Part shown: in pieces, positions 45,430-54,634 of the stretch
Position numbering within the stretch: position 1 is the first letter of the stretch
Layout: each line of letters opens with the position of its first letter
Assembly: GCF_010645065.1 (NCBI RefSeq)
Contig: NZ_JAADZW010000002.1
Location: 484,680 to 548,679, forward strand
Direction of reading: 5' to 3'
Length of the DNA stretch: 64,000 bases
From: Flavobacterium fluviatile
GTDB taxonomy: Bacteria; Bacteroidota; Bacteroidia; Flavobacteriales; Flavobacteriaceae
Program-made: the position numbers and the translations under genes
The notes under the pieces: generated by a model
Seen by the model: the letters and a program-made list of their open reading frames with translations, nothing else
What the model was told of the DNA's origin: nothing
Databases searched by the model: none

Positions 45430-47130
45430 TTATGGTGTAGGCGGAGTGTAAAAGCCAGGTCCTCCTGATTCAAATTGCGGATACAACTGATCCATATCTA
45501 TAGGACGAAACTCAGCCACGTCAAACCAGGCCTGAGCAGAGAATGAGGATTGAGATTGTAAGGTTAACTTATGCCTTCCCGTAGTTGTAATATCTACAGT
45601 ACCCACTAATCTGCAATTCATTTTGGTGGTATGCGGGTAAACATGTCGCTTGTATCCCTGTGATTCCAATACTCTTGCTTCTATACTGGAGAATTTATTT
45701 CCGTTTTCCAGCATATTTATTTGTCTTGACATTTCTACTCCATCGACAAACACTTTTACAAGTCCAACTTTTGAATCCTGACCTCTGTAAGAAATCCATA
45801 ATTTGTATTTTCCCTTAATAATTACCGGGGTGTTGAAAGTAATATTTTGACAATTTCCATTTCTGAAGCGATTAATTTCAAGACAGTCTCCATGCCAGCC
45901 AAAACCTACTGTACCACCTTTAGCCACATCTTTGAAATACGTAATAGGGTCATTGTCTTCCCAGGTAACATCTTTAAATAAAGCTTTTGCTAAAGATGTT
46001 TTAGGAGCTGCACCGGGTATTCTAAAGACAGAAGTTAACTGTCGGAATTCATTTTGATCACAAAAATCAAAATATACAGGAGCCGGTAAACGTTTTTTGA
46101 TTGCAAAATTAGCAGCTGCAAAATGGAGTACACCATTTGAAGCGGTTACGTCACTTTTATCTCTAACAATAGCCACCCCTTTTTCTAATACGCCATTAAA
46201 AACTTCTTCGTTTAATAGAATAACATCCTTATCCAGTTTTGCACTGATAACCTCAAGAGGGGCCTTAGTAACCAAAGCTGGTGTTATTGCGACATCTGCC
46301 AGATATTGCAATTTTGGTAAAATACGGTAACTCACAAATAAATTAAGACTGTCTTTCGGATTTAACGGATCATGCAAATGACTGTATTTTGCTTTTAATT
46401 CGTCAATAGTATTAATGCCTGCTGCCTTAAATGCATTGTTATCCTGAGCCAAAACAGTCAGATAGCTTTCTATATCATTTATTGTATAATCGATAGGTTT
46501 ATTAAGTACATCATACCAGCCTGTTATTTTTAAAGCTTCAGTAAACAAAGAAAGATTTGCGTCCTGCTCAATTGTCTGTGCCAGCGTTTTATCAGCAACA
46601 CGCAATACTTTATCAATAACATGTATTACACCATTACCTACCTCAACATTCGACTTAAGGATGCTGGCTGTTTTATTAACTGTTGTACTGGATGCTCCGT
46701 TTTTATTTGTTGCTCCTGTTACTAAAAACTGACCATACAGGGTCGGTGTAGCTATCTTTCCATCGGTAAAAGCAGTGGTGTTTATTTTTTGGTTTAAGAT
46801 GTGAAGCTTAACAATATTCTGTAAATCTGCTAGCGGAACATCTTTTAATGAATTGGCTCCTACATCTTTCAAATATTCTTTCACTGCATCATTAGTAGGA
46901 ACAAATAAGGTATAAGTTCCATAAGTATTCATAAATGAAGCATAATTTGTAAGCTCAAGAACTTCTAAAAACATAGAATATTCTTCAGTATCTCTTAAAT
47001 AATCGGTAATGTTAAGAGTTTCATCTGTACTTTCCTTAATTTTTTGCTCAGTGCAATTTTGAAACACTAAAGCGATCAAAAACACTAAAGTAAATCTCAA
47101 GAGGTCAGGCAATCTTAATAGTCTTTTCAT
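45430..47130 (-). CDS. FAS1-domain lipoprotein with C-terminal galactose-binding-like domain
   Basis: A 566-residue lipoprotein (FLIALVFQNCTEQKIKES, lipid Cys26). FAS1 domain 1, about residues 45-180 (FLEVLELTNYASFMNTYG, YTLFVPTNDAVKEYL, NGVIHVIDKVLRV). FAS1 domain 2, about 185-365, is less regular (ASNGVLHFAAANFAI). The C-terminal 190 residues look like a jelly-roll binding module (VIIKGKYKLWISYRGQDSK, GRHKLTLQSQSSFSAQAW, FDVAEFRPID), as in carbohydrate-binding modules. It follows SusD of the first pair by 11 bp. Confidence 0.9.
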   Translation of the reverse strand: MKRLLRLPDLLRFTLVFLIALVFQNCTEQKIKESTDETLNITDYLRDTEEYSMFLEVLELTNYASFMNTYGTYTLFVPTNDAVKEYLKDVGANSLKDVPLADLQNIVKLHILNQKINTTAFTDGKIATPTLYGQFLVTGATNKNGASSTTVNKTASILKSNVEVGNGVIHVIDKVLRVADKTLAQTIEQDANLSLFTEALKITGWYDVLNKPIDYTINDIESYLTVLAQDNNAFKAAGINTIDELKAKYSHLHDPLNPKDSLNLFVSYRILPKLQYLADVAITPALVTKAPLEVISAKLDKDVILLNEEVFNGVLEKGVAIVRDKSDVTASNGVLHFAAANFAIKKRLPAPVYFDFCDQNEFRQLTSVFRIPGAAPKTSLAKALFKDVTWEDNDPITYFKDVAKGGTVGFGWHGDCLEINRFRNGNCQNITFNTPVIIKGKYKLWISYRGQDSKVGLVKVFVDGVEMSRQINMLENGNKFSSIEARVLESQGYKRHVYPHTTKMNCRLVGTVDITTTGRHKLTLQSQSSFSAQAWFDVAEFRPIDMDQLYPQFESGGPGFYTPPTP

Positions 47131-47141
47131 GTCTTGTTTTT

Positions 47142-48641
47142 TTATTTATAAAATGGATTTTGCACAAGTTTTTTATTGGTATAAAGCTCATAAGTATTAA
47201 TAGGCAAATAATGGCTATTAGAGTCTTTTAGTTTTGCAATAATGGATTGCTGCTGATCTGCAGGGGCACTTAAAATAGCTCCGTCAATTAAAATATCCAG
47301 TCGTTCGTAATTATTTCTTCTGGCATTGCGAAGCATATCGAACCAGCGTTTTCCTTCAAATGCTAATTCACGTGAACGCTCTGCTAATATATAGTCTATA
47401 ATTTCTCTTTTTATGTTAGGATCAATAGACTCGGAAGTGATGTCGATGGCTTCACGTTGTAGTCTGATAAACTCAATAATTTCAAGAGCTTCAGGACCTC
47501 TGTTTAATTCAGCAAGAGCTTCAGCCTGCATTAATAGTACATCAGCATAGCGATATACAAACCAATGGGTATCAGCGCCCTGTAATTCTTTTCTGGTTTC
47601 GTTGTTTTCACCTGTATATTTGTAGATTTCATTGGTTCCGGCAACCAGAGATGTACGATCACCCCTTATATCTTTATTAGCAGGATTAGCAAAATCAACT
47701 CCATAAACATCTTCTAAAACTGTAGCTGAAGCCAAAAACTGCGGTCTTTGAAAGAAGATATTGTAAAATGGCCCTAAGTTGGTTGTAGTATATTGAAACT
47801 CAAAGATACTTTCTACCGAATTTCCTTTGGCATACACATTATTAAACCAGGTATTGTGTAAAACCGGAAGCAAACCAAATTTACCGGATTTAGTTACTTT
47901 TTCAGCTGCATCAAAAGCTTCCTGAAAATTATCATTCCACAGATAAACATCTGTCAGCATTGCATTGATTGCATAAGCAGTAATACGCCCTTTATTGGAT
48001 GCATTGTCTCCATAATCAAGTACTGCGTACCCTTCTGCCAGTTTAAGATCTTTGATTACCTGGTCAAATACATCTTTTTGAGAAGATACAGGCAATTGAA
48101 AATCATCTTTATCAGTTAGCGTTGCAGTTAATTTTAAGGGTACATCTTTAAAAGTACGCGCCAGTGTAAAGTACAAATACGCTCTTATAGCCAAAGCTTC
48201 CGAAAGAAAATTATTTAGCTGCGTCTGAGTCAGAGTTGGATCTTTTTCTTTAACACCGGGTGCAAGATCAATAATGGTATTACAATAATTGATGGTTCTG
48301 TAAAATATAGCCCAGTTGGTCAAATCGTTAGAGGCCATGATATTCGAGTTCATAATATCTCTTTGATCCTCAGAAGCGTTTGGACCTGCGGCAATCATAT
48401 CACCTCTTAATTCCCCATGCATAAATAAATATTGAGACATTGGTAAATCGCTGACTCCTGGAGGCGAATTTAACAAAGAAGAATACATACCGATAACAGC
48501 GGCCTGAATGTCTTCTTTAGTTTTCCAAAACTCTTCACGAATAATTCCGTCCTGAGGGCGTAAATCTAAGTAATCATCGCAAGAGGTTACTACGATAAAC
48601 AGGGTGAAGATGGCCAGAATTGTTTTTATTTTAGTTTGCAT
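47142..48641 (-). CDS. RagB/SusD-family lipoprotein (first pair)
   Basis: A 499-residue SusD protein: lipoprotein signal (IFTLFIVVTSCDDYLDLRPQDG, lipid Cys21), a helical core (SEALAIRAYLYFTLARTFKDVPL, ADVLLMQAEALAELNRGPEALE) and the C-terminal signature ERSRELAFEGKRWFDMLRNAR. It is 16 bp after the first SusC and 11 bp before a FAS1 gene, so the operon has two complete SusCD pairs. The two SusD proteins are not close copies, which argues for different ligands or lids. Confidence 0.94.
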   Translation of the reverse strand: MQTKIKTILAIFTLFIVVTSCDDYLDLRPQDGIIREEFWKTKEDIQAAVIGMYSSLLNSPPGVSDLPMSQYLFMHGELRGDMIAAGPNASEDQRDIMNSNIMASNDLTNWAIFYRTINYCNTIIDLAPGVKEKDPTLTQTQLNNFLSEALAIRAYLYFTLARTFKDVPLKLTATLTDKDDFQLPVSSQKDVFDQVIKDLKLAEGYAVLDYGDNASNKGRITAYAINAMLTDVYLWNDNFQEAFDAAEKVTKSGKFGLLPVLHNTWFNNVYAKGNSVESIFEFQYTTTNLGPFYNIFFQRPQFLASATVLEDVYGVDFANPANKDIRGDRTSLVAGTNEIYKYTGENNETRKELQGADTHWFVYRYADVLLMQAEALAELNRGPEALEIIEFIRLQREAIDITSESIDPNIKREIIDYILAERSRELAFEGKRWFDMLRNARRNNYERLDILIDGAILSAPADQQQSIIAKLKDSNSHYLPINTYELYTNKKLVQNPFYK

Positions 48642-48657
48642 AATTCAGATTTTAGTA

Positions 48658-51600
48658 TTAGAAACGAACAGAAGCACCTATCGTAACACGTTTTGTTGGA
48701 GGAGTACTCGATTTATCAGCAGCGATAGCAAATGGATCTCCGGATTTCATATTTACCTCCGGATCCTGACCTCTATAGTTAGTAAATGTTATTAAGTTAT
48801 CTGCCGTTATATAACAGCTTAAGTCGCCAAGTCTTAACTTTTTGATCAGATTTTTGCTGAAATTGTAACTGAAAGTAACAGAACGAAGACGGGCAAAAGA
48901 AGCATCTTCAACATAACGGTCAGAGCCCAGCCAGTTATAACCCGCTCCATACACTGCTCTTGGCATATCTGTTACATCACCCGGGTTGCGCCATCTGGAT
49001 AAAACGGCGGTACTTTGGTTGCTAAATCCATACATGTTAGTCGCCTTCATATCGGCTTCGTTTACAACTTCATAACCTAGTCTGTATGTAAAATAAAGCA
49101 ATAGCCTGAACTGATTGTTAAAAGTTACTGTAGGACCAAAACCTCCGGAAAATTTAGGATTACTGTTTCCTAAATAAACGACATCACGGCTGTCGATATT
49201 TCCGTCATGGTTAATGTCTTCATAAATAGCATCTCCTGGCTGGAATACATAATTGGTAATAGGGTAGTTGAAACGCATAAATACTTCCTGACCATTAGGT
49301 CCTATAATTGTGTTTCCGTTAGCATCTTTAGCTTTGGTAGCATTAAGATCTGTGTAAACCCCTTTAAAGCGGTATCCGTAAAAAGAACCAAAAGGATTAT
49401 TAACCTGAAGGAAACGCTTATATTCTCCATTTCTGTCTGTATTTCCACTCTCACTTGGATAGTATTCAGAAATTTCTGTAACAGTATTCTCATTGCTTGC
49501 CACATTGAAATTGAAATCGATTTTCCACTTATTAGTTTTTAAAGGGGTAGTATTAAGTGCTATTTCAAATCCTTTATTTTGAAGGGTTCCTACGTTTTGA
49601 TCCACGCTGTTGTATCCGGAAATACTGCTTAACTGAAGATTGTCGAAGATAAGATCTTTAGTAACATTTTTGTATAAATCGACATCTAAAGTAACACGGC
49701 TTTTAAACAATTGCAGGTTGAAACCCAGGTTTGTTCCCTGTAATGTTTCCCAGCGTAAATTACTCAATTCTATGTTAGAAGGAATTACTCCATTTAGACC
49801 TAAATACTGTGTACTAAAGTTAGAATAGGTATTAAAATAGGTATAGTCAGCTTTTGGAGCCCTTCCGGATTCTCCATAACTAGCCCTGATACTCAGATCA
49901 TCAATGAATGTTACGTTTCTCATGAATTCCTCTCCTGAAACTCTCCAGCGAGTTGATATTGACGGAAAATAACCATATCTGTTTTCAGGTCCAAATTTCG
50001 AACTTCCATCTACACGGACACCTACATTAATAATGTAGCGGTCCAGCAAACCGTATTGGGTACTTATTAACGCTCCGACACTTCGGGCCTGACCATTACT
50101 GGTGTATAAAAATAAATCAGAATTTTGAGTTCTGGAAGGTACTGATGGATCTGTTAAAACAGATGAAGCAGTGTTGGAAGTCATTGCACGATGCGTAGTG
50201 TACATGAAATCATTTGTTTGCAATGATAGCAGAGTTTGCAAAGTTTGTTTCTCTCCAATATTTGGTGTCCAGATAAAGTTTGTTTTGGTTACGATATTAG
50301 ACTCATCACTATCGGCATCAGATGCTCTGTTTACAACTGTTTCGGTGAAAGGGCGTCCTGTTGCATTTTGAGGCAAAAATGCTTTGGATTTTGTGCTTTT
50401 ATAATCAAATTGTAAATCAAAAGTCGAAATAAATATTTTAGGTATGATATCTACATTTACATTAAAATGGGGAGTTATACGATCCTGTATCTGATCATTA
50501 GTAGCAAATTCAGCCATTGCTAACGGATTATAAGTTCCTGAATAAGTACCTTGTACATTAAAAGGCGGAGAAAAATAATTTGGCGTAAGATTTCCCATTT
50601 CATCATATTCATAAATGCTCATGTTTGGCATTTTAATGAAAGCAACACCGCGCAATTTATCACCGTCCTTATCATCAAAACTATTAACATAGTTACGTTT
50701 GGTATTTGTATGCGTATAAGCGATATCGGCTCTGAATTTAATACGGTCAGAAACGATATAATCTAAATTCAGTCTGGCATTTACTCTGTCCAGGCCAGTT
50801 CCAACAGTTACTCCTTTTTGTGTATAATAACCAACAGAGCTAAAATATCGTGCTTTTTCTCCACCTCCCTGCAAAGAAAGGTTGTGCTCATGTGTTATAC
50901 CAGTTTGTGAAATAGCATCTACCCAGTTTGTGTTTTGGCCATAATTTTTGAAATTGTAAACATCAAGAGGATCATATTGAAATTCTTTAACATTCCAGGT
51001 ATTCAACGGTACTCCGTTTCTATTCATAAATTCTTCAGGAATCAACTGAGAATACTGATCACCGTTTAGCATTGGAATAGTAGAAGGCAATTTAGCAATC
51101 GTTGATTTATACGTATAAGCAATTTTAGGCGAACTCACTCCACCACGTTTGGTAGTAATTAATAAAACTCCACTCGCGGCACGTGATCCCCACATTGCAG
51201 TAGCAGCAGCATCTTTCAAAACAGTGATGCTTTCAATATCTGTAGGGGCGATGTTTAATAAAGCAGAGTAACTTTCAGAATCTGCTGTCCCAAAGTTAAA
51301 ATCATCAGGTACAGATGTTTCATATGGCATTCCGTCCACTACAATCAAAGGATCTGAAGACCCTGAAATAGAAGAAGTTCCTCTAATTCTGATTTGCATT
51401 CCTGCTCCCGGATCACCACTGGTAGAGGTAATATCAACCCCTGCAAGACGTCCCTGTAAGGCTTCATCAATAGTTGGGGCTTGTGTATATGCTAATTCAG
51501 CGGCATTTATAGAAACTGAACTCGTTGTTCTGTTTCTGTCATCAATTTTCATTAAACCGTTGTCAGATTTTTTTGTATTGGTAACAACTACTTCTGTAAG

Positions 51601-51945
51601 GGATTCTACAGTAGAAACGAGCAGGATTTTGATGGATTCCCTGCCTTTAATTTCAATGCGTTGAGACTTATATCCTATTGTGGAAATAAATAGTTTGTTG
51701 TTTGGATCTTTAACCCGAATAGCAAAATTTCCATCAATGTCTGTTATAGCACCGGAAACGGTACGATTTTCAGAGTCTTGTTCTGCAATAGTTGCTCCTG
51801 GAATACTTAGTTTGTCGCTTGCATCAAGAACCTGACCACGAACTAAAAAAGTTTTATTTCCTTGTTGTGCCAAAGCTGGAAAAGCAGCCAGTAGAAATAA
51901 GGCAAAAGTAAAACCGTAAAGTATATTTGTAATTTTGTGTCTCAT
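48658..51945 (-). CDS. SusC/RagA-type TonB-linked outer-membrane protein (first pair)
   Basis: A 1095-residue importer. Signal peptide (FTFALFLLAAFPALAQQG), a carboxypeptidase-like domain (LVRGQVLDASDKLSIPGATI, residues about 34-110), a plug (IAPTDIESITVLKDAAATAM, with WGSRAASGVLLITTKRGG) and a barrel with the C-terminal end KRVTIGASVRF. No STN domain. It starts 1 bp after the stop of the leading FAS1 gene, so translation is probably coupled. Confidence 0.95.
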   Translation of the reverse strand: MRHKITNILYGFTFALFLLAAFPALAQQGNKTFLVRGQVLDASDKLSIPGATIAEQDSENRTVSGAITDIDGNFAIRVKDPNNKLFISTIGYKSQRIEIKGRESIKILLVSTVESLTEVVVTNTKKSDNGLMKIDDRNRTTSSVSINAAELAYTQAPTIDEALQGRLAGVDITSTSGDPGAGMQIRIRGTSSISGSSDPLIVVDGMPYETSVPDDFNFGTADSESYSALLNIAPTDIESITVLKDAAATAMWGSRAASGVLLITTKRGGVSSPKIAYTYKSTIAKLPSTIPMLNGDQYSQLIPEEFMNRNGVPLNTWNVKEFQYDPLDVYNFKNYGQNTNWVDAISQTGITHEHNLSLQGGGEKARYFSSVGYYTQKGVTVGTGLDRVNARLNLDYIVSDRIKFRADIAYTHTNTKRNYVNSFDDKDGDKLRGVAFIKMPNMSIYEYDEMGNLTPNYFSPPFNVQGTYSGTYNPLAMAEFATNDQIQDRITPHFNVNVDIIPKIFISTFDLQFDYKSTKSKAFLPQNATGRPFTETVVNRASDADSDESNIVTKTNFIWTPNIGEKQTLQTLLSLQTNDFMYTTHRAMTSNTASSVLTDPSVPSRTQNSDLFLYTSNGQARSVGALISTQYGLLDRYIINVGVRVDGSSKFGPENRYGYFPSISTRWRVSGEEFMRNVTFIDDLSIRASYGESGRAPKADYTYFNTYSNFSTQYLGLNGVIPSNIELSNLRWETLQGTNLGFNLQLFKSRVTLDVDLYKNVTKDLIFDNLQLSSISGYNSVDQNVGTLQNKGFEIALNTTPLKTNKWKIDFNFNVASNENTVTEISEYYPSESGNTDRNGEYKRFLQVNNPFGSFYGYRFKGVYTDLNATKAKDANGNTIIGPNGQEVFMRFNYPITNYVFQPGDAIYEDINHDGNIDSRDVVYLGNSNPKFSGGFGPTVTFNNQFRLLLYFTYRLGYEVVNEADMKATNMYGFSNQSTAVLSRWRNPGDVTDMPRAVYGAGYNWLGSDRYVEDASFARLRSVTFSYNFSKNLIKKLRLGDLSCYITADNLITFTNYRGQDPEVNMKSGDPFAIAADKSSTPPTKRVTIGASVRF

Positions 51946-51946
51946 T

Positions 51947-54154
51947 TTATGGTTGATATGTAAGATAGTTATCTACTAAATGAATTAAGGATCTGTCTGC
52001 TAGGTTGTTGCTTTGGGCCGGGATGTAATGAGCCCAGTTTAAATACGAATCCCTGAAAGACAAAGTCCCGGGAGTACTCTGAACCAGTATATATATTTTT
52101 TCATCAAAGCTGTCTTTTCTAAGCGTTTCAAACTCCCCGGTTGTTAATCCGTCATCTGAAACTGTTCTGTTTACTAAAATGTGTGCACGGATAAAGTCAA
52201 CAACCTTCTCTTTCTCATTTTGAAGAGATGGTGTGATTGATGGAGGCAAAACCCCAGCGGTTTTTGCTTTTGCAATTGCAGCATTATTAGGAATTAAAAA
52301 TGTGTATGATGTTCCTAAGTCAACTCCCTGGATTTTTCCTGTAGCAGGATCATATAAAGTAGAATTTTTAAGATAGTCAAAAAATGCAAGGTATTCAGAA
52401 TTAGGAGCCTCAGCCAGGCGTTTTATTTTTAGTCCCTGCATCTCTTCACTGTATTGAAGTAAGTTATCAATATAATAAGTTCTTCCGTTTTGCTGGTCTT
52501 CATGGCCAATGATTCCAACAGGTGTACCGCCTGTTACTTCATTTCCGGCAGCATATAATTTATTATTGTTCCATTTGATGTATTCACCAGGAAGATCCAG
52601 GTCTCCTGAACGAATGATTCCTGAACCCGATAAATCATTTAATTCTCCGTTTGGAGTGAGTACTATTCCATTATACAAAATACGCAATAGACGCGCACGT
52701 GCTATAGCACTTGTGGCAGATGATCCTCCAATTGCGGGATTAACATATGTCCATTGCGACAGAGTAGCATTATATCCAAAGCCCATCTCCATAAGCTTAG
52801 CATCTGATGGCAAAAACAAGGTATATCTTGTATTGATATTACTAATCATTTCTTTTAGTCCGGATCCATCATTCATTATTCTTGTTGCCATAGTGAATTT
52901 TGGATCTAAATAAGCTGAGGTATAAACGCTGTAGAATAAATTCGATTTTTGAACTTTATTCGTACCATAAAAGAATCCGTTACTCAGAATTTTAGCATCT
53001 TTAATATCACTATTAAAGTCAAATCTTAAATTTTCATTTAGGCCATTACTGTTAGCAGTTCCTTTTGATGGCCAGACAGCATTCGGAACCATGTGTGCAT
53101 TGATAAAATCGCGAAATATATAGAGCGGAAGCACATTAAGAGAAGGGTAATTTTTGAGTAAAATTTTAGAAATAAATTCTTCTAAAGGTTCGTTTTCCGG
53201 GACCATCATGGTGTATAAATCACTTTGTCCGTCATTATCAGCCTGTTTTAAAAAATTTTCATTATTTGGCGAAAAAGACAAAACCGGATCATAAAGCTTA
53301 ACATCAACATTGTCCGATTTACCAGTATAATTACGATAGGTATTGGTGGCATCCTGACTGAAAACATACCTGACAAGACCATAATTTTCCAGTAATTCAC
53401 GAAACTTACTGTATTGTGGTTTTTGTTCTAAGTATTGCTCCAAAGTAGGTGTTGGAAGAATTACTTTATCAATTTCGTGGATAATTCCGTTTTCAGCAAC
53501 AATGTCTGCTTCGGTAACTTTAGAATCCAAAACATTAAATCCGGTAAATTCAGCATTGGGATAAAAATAATTAAAGTCAGCTGCGCTCAATCCCTTTGCA
53601 GCAAAATACTCATCGGTAAAATAACTGATGTATTTATTGTTATTATCCCCAATAGCATAAAAACCTCCATTTCGGTTAGAACTCACAAACACTTTTGGCT
53701 GCCCATTAATGGTTTTGTTTTGAAATCCGTCATAATATGCTGTTCTTCTTCTAAAAGCATTGTCAAGCACCCAGCCAGTCTGAGATTGATAGTCTGATAA
53801 CTGCTCTGTTCGGAATGCATTATATATAAGCGCATATCTGACAATTTTTCCGGCAGTTTCAGCATCAATTTTATTTACATCAGTAATGCCTTGTTCCTGA
53901 AAATACTTAGTGAATGCGTCGTCATTAGGAGCCATCATAGTCCAATATCCTGCTTTCCCTAAGATATCCTTGTATCCTGCTTTTTCTATTAAAACCAGAA
54001 GATTTTTAAAATTACCACGAGCTTCCAGCTGCTGATAAACTGGAGGTTCTAAAGTATCTGGTCGGCCATAGTAATCATCATAAGCGTCCTTGCTGCAGCC
54101 TGACAGCAGGATTAAAAATGAAAAGACAAGTAGTTGGTGTATTTTTTTCTTCAT
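51947..54154 (-). CDS. Large FAS1-domain lipoprotein, first gene of the operon
   Basis: A 735-residue lipoprotein (LVFSFLILLSGCSKDAYDDYY, lipid Cys20 with acidic residues after it, compatible with surface export). I read four FAS1 domains: about 45-235 (FKNLLVLIEKAGYKDILG, YWTMMAPNDDAF), 245-405, 415-570 (NTRYTLFLPSDAKLMEMGF) and 575-735 (SYTFLIPNNAAIAKAK, HLVDNYLTYQP end). No C-terminal beta module, unlike the other two FAS1 proteins here. It leads the seven-gene operon, with an unusual promoter at 54223-54267. Confidence 0.9.
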   Translation of the reverse strand: MKKKIHQLLVFSFLILLSGCSKDAYDDYYGRPDTLEPPVYQQLEARGNFKNLLVLIEKAGYKDILGKAGYWTMMAPNDDAFTKYFQEQGITDVNKIDAETAGKIVRYALIYNAFRTEQLSDYQSQTGWVLDNAFRRRTAYYDGFQNKTINGQPKVFVSSNRNGGFYAIGDNNNKYISYFTDEYFAAKGLSAADFNYFYPNAEFTGFNVLDSKVTEADIVAENGIIHEIDKVILPTPTLEQYLEQKPQYSKFRELLENYGLVRYVFSQDATNTYRNYTGKSDNVDVKLYDPVLSFSPNNENFLKQADNDGQSDLYTMMVPENEPLEEFISKILLKNYPSLNVLPLYIFRDFINAHMVPNAVWPSKGTANSNGLNENLRFDFNSDIKDAKILSNGFFYGTNKVQKSNLFYSVYTSAYLDPKFTMATRIMNDGSGLKEMISNINTRYTLFLPSDAKLMEMGFGYNATLSQWTYVNPAIGGSSATSAIARARLLRILYNGIVLTPNGELNDLSGSGIIRSGDLDLPGEYIKWNNNKLYAAGNEVTGGTPVGIIGHEDQQNGRTYYIDNLLQYSEEMQGLKIKRLAEAPNSEYLAFFDYLKNSTLYDPATGKIQGVDLGTSYTFLIPNNAAIAKAKTAGVLPPSITPSLQNEKEKVVDFIRAHILVNRTVSDDGLTTGEFETLRKDSFDEKIYILVQSTPGTLSFRDSYLNWAHYIPAQSNNLADRSLIHLVDNYLTYQP

Positions 54155-54222
54155 TCTTGGTTAATTTATAGTATGGAAAGTCTGATTGGTTTTTAACTTT
54201 TTTTTAGTAAATACTGATATGT

Positions 54223-54267
54223 CAAACCTAATTGGTTCTGTTGCTAATTCTATCCTGCTCTATCCTG
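54223..54267 (-). promoter_or_regulatory. Unusual promoter of the FAS1/SusCD operon with direct repeats
   Basis: On the minus strand TAGGTTTG (plus 54223-54230) fits TAnnTTTG, but no TTG lies 17-20 bp upstream. Instead two copies of CAGGATAG (plus CTATCCTG at 54250-54257 and 54260-54267), exactly 10 bp apart, begin 19 bp upstream of it. The spacing suggests two subunits of an activator binding one face of the helix over the -33 region. Confidence 0.5.
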
Positions 54268-54562
54268 TTTTTTTTTATATGTGTTTTTTTATTACAGATT
54301 AAATACCAATATCATAATTAGTATGTTAATATTTTATAAATCCATAAAATATAATGTTTGTTGGGGTTTGAAGTAGCTTATTATGACTATCAGGAGAGGT
54401 TTTACTTGAAAAAAATCGTTATAACTTTAACAAAAAAACATCAAAATCATTAGGTAAATCAATGATTACAAAAAAAAGAATCATATTTTTTGAAGAAAAT
54501 TCGGATTCATTTTGCTTAACATCAAAATGATATCCAGTTAAACTTTTAAGTTTTTCAAAAAA

Positions 54563-54611
54563 AACCAATTTTCAAAAACAAATTGGTTTAACATTTTTTA
54601 TGTTAAATTTG
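54563..54611 (+). promoter_or_regulatory. Promoter of the PAS-LuxR gene with overlapping palindrome
   Basis: TTG at 54583-54585, 18 bp, TAAATTTG at 54604-54611. The palindrome AACCAATTT (54563-54571) / AAATTGGTT (54580-54588) covers the TTG, so a protein bound there would block or remodel the promoter. Confidence 0.55.
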
Positions 54612-54634
54612 TTAACACTTTAATTATTGCGCAA

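Larger units (their letters stand above)
54155..54634. other. 480-bp divergent regulatory region (FAS1/SusCD operon and PAS-LuxR gene)
   Basis: Contains the minus-strand TAGGTTTG element and CAGGATAG direct repeats for the operon, and, at the other end, the AACCAATTT/AAATTGGTT palindrome and promoter of the LuxR gene. The middle (about 54290-54560) is very AT-rich and shows no reading frame. Confidence 0.6.

Noticed and set aside
38947..54154. Polysaccharide utilisation locus in the usual sense
   Set aside because: SusCD pairs are present, but no carbohydrate-active enzyme could be found on either strand.
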